Positions 38,401 to 46,258 of a DNA stretch of 64,000 nt are shown piece by piece. Origin of the DNA: Atopobium fossor DSM 15642 (GTDB lineage Bacteria; Actinomycetota; Coriobacteriia; Coriobacteriales; Atopobiaceae); NCBI RefSeq assembly GCF_000483125.1, contig NZ_AXXR01000003.1, positions 1-64,000 on the forward strand, written 5' to 3'. Numbering within the stretch: position 1 is the first letter of the stretch; the number at the start of each line of letters is the position of its first letter. The translations under genes were made by a program, and so were the position numbers. A model generated the notes under the pieces. It was not told where the DNA came from. It did no database searches and was given only the letters and a program-made list of their open reading frames with translations.

Positions 38401-39843
38401 GTGATCGGCAAGAAAACTAAAATTGTTTGTACCATGGGGCCCTCAACAGAAGATGAACATGTATTGCGCGAGCTTATCCGCAATGGTATGAATGTTGCCC
38501 GTTTTAATTTCTCCCATGGCTCTCACGACTATCACCGAGCTGGCGTTGCACGCGTCCGTAAGATTGCAGCGGAACTTGGTGTTCCCGTAGCGGTCATGCT
38601 GGACACCAAAGGACCTGAGGTTCGTACTGGCGATCTTGAAAATCACGAGAAGGTTACACTTGTTACTGGTGACGAGGTTATTGTTACCACAGATGACAAT
38701 GTCATTGGTAACGCCAAGCGTTTCTCACTTGACTACAAAAATCTACCTAACGAAGTAGTTCCAGGCTCCATCATTCTTATTGATGACGGTCTGATTGGCC
38801 TTGAGGTTGTTCGCGTTGAAGGCACTAATATGCACTGCATCGTTAATAACGGCGGAGAGTTGGGTGAGCGCAAGGGTGTTAACCTGCCTAACGTTGAGGT
38901 TGGTCTGCCTGCAATTACCGAACAAGACCGTGCAGACATCATCTTTGGCTGCGAGGTTGGTATTGATGCAATTGCTGCTTCCTTTATTCGTGATGCAGCT
39001 GGCGTAAATGAAATTCGCGCCATTTGTGCTGAGCAGGGTGCAGAGCGCATTTCTGTATATCCCAAGATTGAATGTGCACAGGGTGTCAAGAACTTTGATG
39101 AGATTTTGGAAGCGTCCTCTGGCATTATGGTTGCCCGCGGAGACTTAGGCGTAGAGGTTCCCGCAGCTGAAGTTCCTCACATTCAGAAGACCATCATTAA
39201 GAAGTGCAACCGTGCCTATAAGCCTGTTATTACCGCAACTCAAATGCTTGACTCCATGATTCGTAACCCTCGCCCCACTCGAGCAGAGGTTAATGACGTA
39301 GCAAATGCAATTTATGACGGTACGGATTGCGTGATGCTTTCTGGCGAGACTGCTGCTGGTAAATATCCTATTGATGCCGTTAAAACCATGGCTTCCATTG
39401 CTTTTGAAACCGAGAAGTACCTCAAGGAGCGCAATACCTATTTTGATCGCGGTGGTGTAAAGAACGTTAATGGTGCTATTGGTTTTGCTGCTGTTACCAC
39501 TGCAGAACGCGTGGGCGCTAAGTGCATCATTGCTCCTACCGCTTCTGGTCGTACCGCTCGCTTGATTTCTGACTTCCGCCCTAAGCTTCCTCTGTATGCC
39601 TTTACACCCTCCGAGAAAACCTATCGCAAGTGTTCCTTCTACTGGGGCGTTAATTGCTTTGTAACCGAGGATTCCGACAACTTTAACGGTACGATTGAGA
39701 TTGCTCTTAAGGAAGCCAAGAATCTTGGTTTGGTCGAAAAGGGCGATTTGGTTGTTATTACCGCTGGCGATCCCAAGACCTCTCCTGTTCAGGGTGATTA
39801 CTCAACCTCCACCAACATGGTTATGGTCTGTCAAGTCAACTAG
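38401..39843 (+). CDS. pyk: pyruvate kinase
   Basis: A 480-residue glycolytic enzyme that makes pyruvate and ATP from PEP. N-terminal KIVCTMGPST, the Mg/substrate loop MVARGDLGVEVP, the ATQMLDSM motif and the C-terminal allosteric domain are in order. There is no extra C-terminal PEP-utiliser domain. The start is GTG at 38401, after AAAGGAAG; the longer reading upstream would bury this site. Own terminator downstream. Confidence 0.97.
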   Translation: MIGKKTKIVCTMGPSTEDEHVLRELIRNGMNVARFNFSHGSHDYHRAGVARVRKIAAELGVPVAVMLDTKGPEVRTGDLENHEKVTLVTGDEVIVTTDDNVIGNAKRFSLDYKNLPNEVVPGSIILIDDGLIGLEVVRVEGTNMHCIVNNGGELGERKGVNLPNVEVGLPAITEQDRADIIFGCEVGIDAIAASFIRDAAGVNEIRAICAEQGAERISVYPKIECAQGVKNFDEILEASSGIMVARGDLGVEVPAAEVPHIQKTIIKKCNRAYKPVITATQMLDSMIRNPRPTRAEVNDVANAIYDGTDCVMLSGETAAGKYPIDAVKTMASIAFETEKYLKERNTYFDRGGVKNVNGAIGFAAVTTAERVGAKCIIAPTASGRTARLISDFRPKLPLYAFTPSEKTYRKCSFYWGVNCFVTEDSDNFNGTIEIALKEAKNLGLVEKGDLVVITAGDPKTSPVQGDYSTSTNMVMVCQVN

Positions 39844-39892
39844 CACAACAAGCTCTAGCTTTTTTGCACACCCAATCATTTACTTGCAATGC

Positions 39893-39926
39893 AAAGACCT
39901 ACGGTCAAATGACCGTAGGTCTTTTT
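39893..39926 (+). terminator. bidirectional terminator of pyk and the DMT gene
   Basis: A perfect 14-bp stem (39893-39906 with 39911-39924) and a 4-base loop AAAT, with Ts following on the plus strand and, because the arms begin with AAA, on the minus strand as well. It lies between two convergent genes. Confidence 0.85.
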
Positions 39927-39963
39927 ATGACTCATTGGATTTTACTGACACTATGCAATTTAA

Positions 39964-40887
39964 TTATTCGGCCGGTTGTACAGCTTGGTTTGCTTGGCTC
40001 ATGAGCTTTTTACGCCTGTCCAAAGCTTCAACCCCAGAGTTAATAAGCAATCCTGCCGCAATAACAATACCACCCATAATAGAAGTACTGGATTGCACAC
40101 TACCAATAGCAGCATCCAATACCACTCCCATCAATACCTGTCCTATAAAAGTTAAGAGCGTCAAACGAAACGCAGGTACGTTAGGCACAGTAATGTTGCA
40201 CAGTAAAATAGCTATTACACCTAACATGCCACCCATATACATCCAGGCGGGACCAAAAGACACGCTTGGCAAGTTGAATAAAGACGCACGTGAAAACAAT
40301 AAAGCGAGAATCAAAGCAAGAGATAACCCCGTAATATGGACTGCAAACGAGCTACGTAGTGCGCTGGTTTTTTGAGCAAGACGAGCGTTAATCATACGAG
40401 AAATCACAACAGTAATGCCTGCACTAAATGACATCACAAGAGCAACCAACGTGTCTATACCAACAGAGGTATCCATCATAAGGAAAATACCTGCAAAACT
40501 GAGGAGTAAGCCTGGAAGTTGCTTAGCAAAAAACGGTCTTTTGGAACCATTAAACAAACCAAAATAATCAATACCTATGGAAGTAATCGTCTGCCCCAAC
40601 AAGCCCAACGCAATTAACCCTGTAACACTAATCTTGCCAAATGCAAAATTTTGAAACATTGTGGTTATCAAACCAACAGCGCCACCCAAATACATCCAGA
40701 TGGGACCCTGATTAAAAATGGGTTTTTGTTCTTTTTCCATCTTGCACAGCACAAATGCAGCAACACTACCCACCAAATGGATAATAACTGCGGCCCAAAA
40801 CATACCATGTAAACTGGTTAAATTACCATTTATAGCAATCATTACCGATAAAACCATACCAGTAAGAAGTGACAAAAAGATATACAT
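39964..40887 (-). CDS. DMT-superfamily transporter (DUF606/YdcZ type)
   Basis: A 307-residue integral membrane protein with about ten transmembrane helices, made of two similar halves of five helices, each beginning with a Gly-rich helix (IWMYLGGAVGL and AWMYMGGMLGV are the matching repeat blocks). This is the DUF606-type DMT pattern. The substrate is unknown. AAAGGAG precedes the ATG at 40887. It is divergent from a Crp/Fnr regulator that may control it. Confidence 0.88.
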   Translation of the reverse strand: MYIFLSLLTGMVLSVMIAINGNLTSLHGMFWAAVIIHLVGSVAAFVLCKMEKEQKPIFNQGPIWMYLGGAVGLITTMFQNFAFGKISVTGLIALGLLGQTITSIGIDYFGLFNGSKRPFFAKQLPGLLLSFAGIFLMMDTSVGIDTLVALVMSFSAGITVVISRMINARLAQKTSALRSSFAVHITGLSLALILALLFSRASLFNLPSVSFGPAWMYMGGMLGVIAILLCNITVPNVPAFRLTLLTFIGQVLMGVVLDAAIGSVQSSTSIMGGIVIAAGLLINSGVEALDRRKKLMSQANQAVQPAE

Positions 40888-40937
40888 TGTGCTCCTTTCT
40901 GCTCTCACAATACGGATGCAAGCAAACAGCTAGGTAG

Positions 40938-40947
40938 GACATATGTC
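40938..40947. promoter_or_regulatory. palindrome between divergent DMT and Crp/Fnr genes
   Basis: GACATATGTC is a perfect 10-base palindrome in the 108-base gap, about 50 bases from either start. It is a candidate operator for the adjacent Crp/Fnr-type regulator, but the sequence does not match the classic CRP or FNR half-sites. Confidence 0.35.
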
Positions 40948-40995
40948 ATACTAAGAAGCACAACACGTAGTCTCTCCACAATTGGAGTTACCGCC

Positions 40996-41649
40996 ATGAG
41001 ATTCAAACGTCTTACCGCCCATCACCAAGCTGTATTTGCACAATATGGCCTGTCAAAAATTAATCAAATTAACTGCAGTTGTAATATTTTTAATCCAGGA
41101 GAAATTGTTATTAACGAGGGTGACGCGTTTACAAGCTTTTGGCTTGTAGTAAAGGGACGTGCCAAGGCATTTAGACTGGGCAACAATGGCAAAACTCTTA
41201 TTATGAGCAGGTACATTTCCAGTGGCGTTATTGGCGATATTGAACTTATGAGCAACTTACCACAAGCAAAAACAACTATAAGTGCTATCTCACAACTAGA
41301 GTGTATTCAACTTCCCTATTCACTCTGCCAAAAAGAACTTACCCACAATATTATTTTTTCCAACAAACTTGGCAACGGCTTAGCTCTTAAGTTAGCAAGC
41401 TCAGCAGATTCTTATGTTTCATCTGCACTTTACACAGGTAAACAGCGCTTATGTGCTTATATCCTCGATAATTCCAACGCAGGAGTTTTTTCTGGTGTAC
41501 TTACCGAAGTATCTGCTTCTATTGGCATGAGTTATCGCCACATGTTTAGATTGCTCGATGAACTCTGCAATCAACATATTCTTCGCAAAGAAGAGCGAGG
41601 GTTTATCATTCTTAATAAGTCAGCTCTTGAACATGCATTGCATGGGTAG
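40996..41649 (+). CDS. Crp/Fnr-family transcriptional regulator
   Basis: 217 residues: an N-terminal cyclic-nucleotide-binding-like beta barrel (about 20-130; GEIVINEGDAFTSFWLVVKGRAK), a dimer helix and a C-terminal winged helix (ASIGMSYRHMFRLLDELCNQ). The cAMP phosphate loop is not conserved, and the cysteines (two at 27-29, one at 94) do not form the FNR cluster pattern. It resembles the YeiL type more than CRP. GGAG precedes the ATG. The likely target is the divergent DMT transporter. Confidence 0.9.
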   Translation: MRFKRLTAHHQAVFAQYGLSKINQINCSCNIFNPGEIVINEGDAFTSFWLVVKGRAKAFRLGNNGKTLIMSRYISSGVIGDIELMSNLPQAKTTISAISQLECIQLPYSLCQKELTHNIIFSNKLGNGLALKLASSADSYVSSALYTGKQRLCAYILDNSNAGVFSGVLTEVSASIGMSYRHMFRLLDELCNQHILRKEERGFIILNKSALEHALHG

Positions 41650-41741
41650 GTACATTAATCAATTATCCTTAAATGCATCAATTGTGCTTGCTTGGTAAAG
41701 TATTTTCATGAATAAATTTATGTAAGCTGGAGGCTATAGCA

Positions 41742-42716
41742 ATGTCAGCTAGCGAAGAAACAACGATTGTTTTTGATGGAGTTGCTCCTCAAAAACAAAC
41801 TGGACCCGTAAGCTCTCCAAATATCACCGCAAGTATTGATAGAAAAAATCTAAGTAATAGATCTATTAGGATTATTTATACGCCTACTCCAACTGCAATT
41901 AGTACATTCTTCTATATACAACGCGTTGGTTACTATGAGGCAATGAGTGGGTTTTTTCGTACTTCTCCTCATTTAGAGGGGTATAACATTTTCTTAACAA
42001 TATCTGGATCAGGTTATTTTGAATTTGAGGGTCAACATCAGGTTCTACAGTCAGGTGATATTGTTTGGCTTGACTGTAAGAAAGACTACAAACTCGGCGT
42101 TGAAGAACAGTCTTGGAACTATTACTGGATTCAATTTAATGGTAATTCAGCGCGTGGCTACTATAAAGAATTTACTAAGTATGGAAACAACTATACGCAC
42201 ATGAGCAATTTAGAGAAATTCAAAAACCTTTTCGAAGCGATACTTAACCTATCAAAAAGCACTTCAATTCGAAGAGAGATTTTATCGAATGGTTCTATTG
42301 TACACATTATGACCTTGCTACTTAAAAGTAGAGTAGACTCGAGCCTCACGCTTAATTCAGTACCTGAGTATATTAGACAATCGGTCAATTATCTTAATTG
42401 GAACTATACCAAAAAGATTAATTTAGATGACTTATCTGAACAAGTTGGAGTCAGTAAGTTTCACCTCTCTCGGAATTTTAAACATTATGTTGGTGTAACA
42501 ATCAGCGAATATTTAAATGCCAACAGGATGCGCTATGCACGTGATTTATTAAAGTATACCGACTATCCTATTAAATCCGTAGCTCAGCTTTGCGGTATAC
42601 CTCAACCAAGTCATTTCTCTGCTTTTTTTAAAAAAATAGAAGGATATACTCCTCTTCAATACCGAAAGAAATGGGAAGCAACTAGCTATTTTGAAGAAAA
42701 TGAACCAAACCCATAG
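41742..42716 (+). CDS. AraC-family transcriptional regulator
   Basis: 324 residues. An N-terminal cupin-like sensor domain (about 60-170, with GYFEFEGQHQVLQSGDIVW) and a C-terminal pair of helix-turn-helices (about 215-315; LDDLSEQVGVSKFHLSRNFK and PIKSVAQLCGIPQPSHFS, then YRKKW). A 50-residue polar N-terminus precedes the cupin. It is AT-richer than its neighbours. It lies convergent to the PTS EIIC gene with a shared terminator, so it may control the sugar island. Confidence 0.92.
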   Translation: MSASEETTIVFDGVAPQKQTGPVSSPNITASIDRKNLSNRSIRIIYTPTPTAISTFFYIQRVGYYEAMSGFFRTSPHLEGYNIFLTISGSGYFEFEGQHQVLQSGDIVWLDCKKDYKLGVEEQSWNYYWIQFNGNSARGYYKEFTKYGNNYTHMSNLEKFKNLFEAILNLSKSTSIRREILSNGSIVHIMTLLLKSRVDSSLTLNSVPEYIRQSVNYLNWNYTKKINLDDLSEQVGVSKFHLSRNFKHYVGVTISEYLNANRMRYARDLLKYTDYPIKSVAQLCGIPQPSHFSAFFKKIEGYTPLQYRKKWEATSYFEENEPNP

Positions 42717-42760
42717 TCAAATAAGCCCAAAGTAGATTAATACAATACAGATATAGTAGA

Positions 42761-42790
42761 AACCGCCCACCATTACTATAGTGGGCGGTT
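42761..42790. terminator. bidirectional terminator of araC-type gene and EIIC gene
   Basis: A perfect 10-bp GC-rich stem, AACCGCCCAC (42761-42770) and GTGGGCGGTT (42781-42790), with a 10-base loop. It sits midway between two convergent genes; the U-tract is weak on both sides, so efficiency is uncertain. Confidence 0.55.
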
Positions 42791-42832
42791 ACATTGGAGA
42801 GATTACACTAGAGACTCTACAATTATTTAAAA

Positions 42833-44230
42833 CTAACCATTGAGTTCTTTCTTAATTTCAACATTACGCGCTGACATTTCCTTCATCAGCCATACAAAGC
42901 CTACAAGCCAAATAATCAAAACAATAATTCCTACTGGCTTGAGAGAAAGACCATTTGCAATTGCCCAACGGAAGTCAGGGCACTCGAGCGTAGACCAAGT
43001 AATAGAGGGATTGGATCCCATATTAGCAAGTGCATCTGGAGAGTACTGCTGCGCAAGCTGAGTGCATGCGGGAGCAAATGAAGAAGCAACGAGCAGATAC
43101 ACAGGAGTCGTAATAAGACCAAGAATAAACATCTTTACAAGGTTGCCGGAAGCAATGAAGAGAGCAGGGACAGCAACACAGATGTTAACGATACCGGCAA
43201 ATGGCAAAACGGTATTTCCAGCTGGCGCAAGCGCTACAGCCAAAATAATCTCAAATGGAATCAAAAGGATGGTAAGAACCCAAAGCTCATTAGAGCCAGC
43301 AACAATAGGCCAGTCAAGACCAATGTAAAGCTCACGCCCGTCATTAAACTTATTCTTCATCCAATCGCCAACAGCATCAGAAATTGGAGACAAAGCCTGC
43401 ATAAAGAGTTTGGAAACCATCGGGAAAAGTTGCATTGCAGTAGCAGCCTGAATACCAAGAGTAAGTGCAGCCTGAAGTTCGTCATAAGCAACGAAACCAA
43501 GTACGATACCAATCAAAAGACCCATTACAGCATTCTCACCAAAGATACCGAGCTTATTACGAAGCCACTTAGCATCGTAATTTTGATTCTCAATTGCAGG
43601 AATCTTCTCGAGAAGCTTCTCAAAAGGAAGCATGAAAACTGCAGTAAAGGTCATGGAGTGAGGAACCGTTACACCAGGAATACCAGTGAGTTTCTCAACA
43701 GTGGGAGCCCAAGCATCACCAATCTTAAGACCAATAATTGCCATAAGGCCTGCGCCAACAAATGCTAGAACCATAGATACCACAGGAGTCATGCCAGCAG
43801 ATGTGCATGCAAAGTTAATAAGAACAGCAGTAAGCAGAAGGTTCCAAACATTCCAAAGATCAACATTAAGAGTATTGGTTTTATTGGTAACCAACATGAT
43901 GATGTTAATCACAATAAGCAGAGGGAAGCAAAGAACGCCAAAGGGCCAAGCCCATGCAATTGCAGACATTGCTGGCCAACCAGTATCAATAGAAGTCAAC
44001 ACAATACCAGTTTTTGTAGCAAGACCTTCTGCAGCAGGCTGAATTGCACCAGTCATAAAACCGGTAAGAACATTCATGCCCGTAAAAGCTACACCAAGAG
44101 TAAGTGCAGCGATAAAAGCATCTCCTGGCTTCATCTTAACCGCAAGACCAAGAATAAACATAATCAGTGGAACGAAGACTGCGGCTCCGAACCCAAGGAT
44201 GTAATTAACAACGTTTAGCAAAACATCCAT
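42833..44230 (-). CDS. PTS galactitol-type EIIC permease
   Basis: A 465-residue membrane component of a PTS of the galactitol (EIIC-GAT) family, with about ten transmembrane helices. Visible hallmarks are the N-terminal LGFGAAVFVPLIMFILGLAVKMKPGDA, IGDAWAP and the conserved TGIPGVTVPHS loop. The matching EIIB is at 45884-46177, on the other side of the aldolase and an unknown gene. No EIIA is in the window. AAGGGAG precedes the ATG. A strong hairpin separates it from the rest of the cluster, so it is likely expressed from its own promoter in the 185 AT-rich bases upstream. Confidence 0.9.
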   Translation of the reverse strand: MDVLLNVVNYILGFGAAVFVPLIMFILGLAVKMKPGDAFIAALTLGVAFTGMNVLTGFMTGAIQPAAEGLATKTGIVLTSIDTGWPAMSAIAWAWPFGVLCFPLLIVINIIMLVTNKTNTLNVDLWNVWNLLLTAVLINFACTSAGMTPVVSMVLAFVGAGLMAIIGLKIGDAWAPTVEKLTGIPGVTVPHSMTFTAVFMLPFEKLLEKIPAIENQNYDAKWLRNKLGIFGENAVMGLLIGIVLGFVAYDELQAALTLGIQAATAMQLFPMVSKLFMQALSPISDAVGDWMKNKFNDGRELYIGLDWPIVAGSNELWVLTILLIPFEIILAVALAPAGNTVLPFAGIVNICVAVPALFIASGNLVKMFILGLITTPVYLLVASSFAPACTQLAQQYSPDALANMGSNPSITWSTLECPDFRWAIANGLSLKPVGIIVLIIWLVGFVWLMKEMSARNVEIKKELNG

Positions 44231-44415
44231 TGAGAACTCCCTTCAAAGACATTGGATACTGTTTGGCGTGCTCTCTCCTGCACGTGGTGCTGGCACTTCA
44301 CCATGTACACGATATTAATACACATAAAGAAATAAAACTCTATAAATATTCGTAATAAAGAATTATTTTGACTTAATACTTTAAACGAATGAATTTTAAT
44401 AATACTTATATTAAA

Positions 44416-44450
44416 TCTTTGGAGTGAATAGAATATATTCACTCCAAAGA
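44416..44450 (-). terminator. hairpin between aldolase and EIIC genes
   Basis: A perfect 15-bp stem (44416-44430 and 44436-44450) with a 5-base loop. On the minus strand it follows the aldolase stop directly and is followed by TTTAATAT. It would end the main transcript or protect its 3' end. The rest of 44231-44460 is AT-rich and carries no gene. Confidence 0.75.
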
Positions 44451-44460
44451 TTTTAGGGGG

Positions 44461-45279
44461 CTAAACGTTTAAATAACCCTCACGAGGGGTAATTCCCCAC
44501 TGATTGGCAAGCTCCATCAACTCAGCATCATTGATGCCACCGTTAAACTTTCCGGTACGAATAACTTCAAGGTACACACCGCAAAGCTTATCAACAGACT
44601 CCAGCAATCCAAAAGCATCATGTAAAGACTTGCCTGCTGAAAATACGCCGTGGTATTGCCAGATTACAAACTTGCGGTCTTTCATCTTTTCCAATGTCAA
44701 ATCAGCAATATGCTGTGTGCCACAGGCACAATATGGAACCATACCAATACCTTCTGGGAACATAAAAAGTGCCTCTGGAATCAAGCGCCAAAGTGCAAGC
44801 GTAAAATCACGTTCATCTGTAGGACCTACGTGTGTCATTGTCAAAACATTTGTTGCATGATTATGCATTACTACGCGCTGCTCGGGATCAATTGCAAGAC
44901 GGGCTGCATGTGTAGCAATATGTGCAGGAAACTCAGATGTAGGTTTATTGCCATGTTCGAGTCCAAAGGCAATCTCGTAATAGTCTCCATTTTCGGGAAT
45001 ATATACGATTCCAATCAAGTCATCAGGATTATCGCGAAGCTCACGGAAATACGATCCACTAGAGGTTGTAAGAATATACTTGCCACGAACAGCATCAGGT
45101 ATTTGAAGCTCAACTTTACGTCCAGAGCCAATGGTGTAATTGAGTGATGTTGCTTCTTTCTCGGTCAGAATATAAGTAATATTACCTCCGTTAGCTTCAT
45201 CCCAATTCTTGTCCCACATTAAGTAAGCAAGTTCTTGAGCTTCCTTTACCGCACCAATCTCTTTCCAGTCAGTCGCCAT
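44461..45279 (-). CDS. rhaD: rhamnulose-1-phosphate-aldolase-like class II aldolase
   Basis: 272 residues, the length of RhaD. Zinc ligands His139, His141 (MHNHAT) and His210 (WQYHG), and the general acid/base Glu116 (SEFPAH) lie almost where E. coli RhaD has them; NGGNIT and the TTSSGSYF phosphate loop are also present. RhaD-type enzymes split ketose-1-phosphates into DHAP and an L-aldehyde. Rhamnose isomerase and rhamnulokinase are missing here, so the real substrate is probably a PTS-imported ketose-1-phosphate. AAGGAG precedes the ATG. Confidence 0.9.
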   Translation of the reverse strand: MATDWKEIGAVKEAQELAYLMWDKNWDEANGGNITYILTEKEATSLNYTIGSGRKVELQIPDAVRGKYILTTSSGSYFRELRDNPDDLIGIVYIPENGDYYEIAFGLEHGNKPTSEFPAHIATHAARLAIDPEQRVVMHNHATNVLTMTHVGPTDERDFTLALWRLIPEALFMFPEGIGMVPYCACGTQHIADLTLEKMKDRKFVIWQYHGVFSAGKSLHDAFGLLESVDKLCGVYLEVIRTGKFNGGINDAELMELANQWGITPREGYLNV

Positions 45280-45314
45280 TTTCTCTCCTTAGCTGTAGCA
45301 ACGGATTGAAACTA

Positions 45315-45851
45315 TTACTCTGATTCATTTGTCTGCAATATTTCTTGCCGACGAATAAAATCAGCGTTTTCCTTCTCTCGATATTCTTCGACCGTTAAGC
45401 CACTCTTAGCTGCGACTTTTTCATACTCGCGGACAAGGGCTTCTTCATAGTCAATGCCCTTTTTTATGGAAAGTCGTTTTGCACGCTTTTCACGACGCTG
45501 GCGCTGTCGCTCATCACGCATTGCAGCCATGATTTCGTTGCGCTGTTCAGCAGTCATGCCATCTTTGCCAAAACCAAAACGCTGCCTATACTCAGCAACC
45601 TGCATGTTATAGTCATGCAAAATATAATCTTTACCGTATCGTTCAACAAAAATACCGATAACTAATGCTCCTATACCCAAAAGAATATTTGAAGTAAAGA
45701 AACTAGCAATTAACAGTAAGGCTTCTACGACAATAAAAATTAACCAACCAGCTTTTGAAATATTAAATTTATTATCAGGCGCTGCATGTAAGTCTTCCCA
45801 GCGCTTTTTAGAAGCCTTTCCTGGAACGATATTTTTCTTACGCTTAGACAA
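45315..45851 (-). CDS. unrecognised two-helix membrane protein
   Basis: 178 residues: a basic N-terminus, two transmembrane helices (about 34-75; a hairpin), then a long charged helical C-terminal half rich in Arg, Glu and Lys (about 90-178) that should form a coiled coil on the cytoplasmic side. No PTS EIIA or enzyme motif is visible. The start is TTG at 45851 after GGAAG. It lies between EIIB and the aldolase genes (33 and 35 bases apart), so it is co-expressed with the sugar enzymes. Function unknown. Confidence 0.75.
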   Translation of the reverse strand: MSKRKKNIVPGKASKKRWEDLHAAPDNKFNISKAGWLIFIVVEALLLIASFFTSNILLGIGALVIGIFVERYGKDYILHDYNMQVAEYRQRFGFGKDGMTAEQRNEIMAAMRDERQRQRREKRAKRLSIKKGIDYEEALVREYEKVAAKSGLTVEEYREKENADFIRRQEILQTNESE

Positions 45852-45883
45852 CTGTGGTCTTCCAAATTCAATAAAACCGGAGT

Positions 45884-46177
45884 TTAGCGCTTATTAACTT
45901 CATCAATAGCCGCAAGAAGCTTTTTCAGCTCTGCATCTTGGCCCATTCCCGTTAAGAAGCAAACGCCGTTAAATACAGGAATACCCCAGTCTGTATCTTC
46001 CTTAACAATAGAGATGTAAATATCAGCGTTCTTGATGTAGTGCTTAAGTGATTTGATATCAACTGCCTCGCATTCTGCATCTGCACCCTCAGCCTTGAGA
46101 AGGCGTTGAACCTTTGATGCAACAGTCTGAGATGTTGCAACACCGGAACCACAAGCAACAATGATACGAGCCGTCAT
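45884..46177 (-). CDS. PTS galactitol-type EIIB subunit
   Basis: A 97-residue soluble PTS component. Cys9 in ACGSGVATS is the phosphocysteine that passes phosphate to the sugar. The small size and the P-loop-like N-terminus match the EIIB of the galactitol/ascorbate group. It partners with the EIIC at 42833. AAAGGA precedes the ATG. It lies 80 bases after the fused kinase gene. Confidence 0.93.
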   Translation of the reverse strand: MTARIIVACGSGVATSQTVASKVQRLLKAEGADAECEAVDIKSLKHYIKNADIYISIVKEDTDWGIPVFNGVCFLTGMGQDAELKKLLAAIDEVNKR

Positions 46178-46258
46178 AATAAAAATCCTTTCTCGACATT
46201 ACGTCAGAACCCATGGCCTAATGTGGCCGATTACATCTAATAGCTTAATATGTTTTTA

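Noticed and set aside
44650-45147. 165-codon plus-strand ORF opposite the aldolase
   Set aside because: It is antisense to the zinc-site region of the class II aldolase, whose motifs are intact.
45315-45851. Missing PTS EIIA
   Set aside because: The protein is membrane-bound and lacks an EIIA-like phosphohistidine context.
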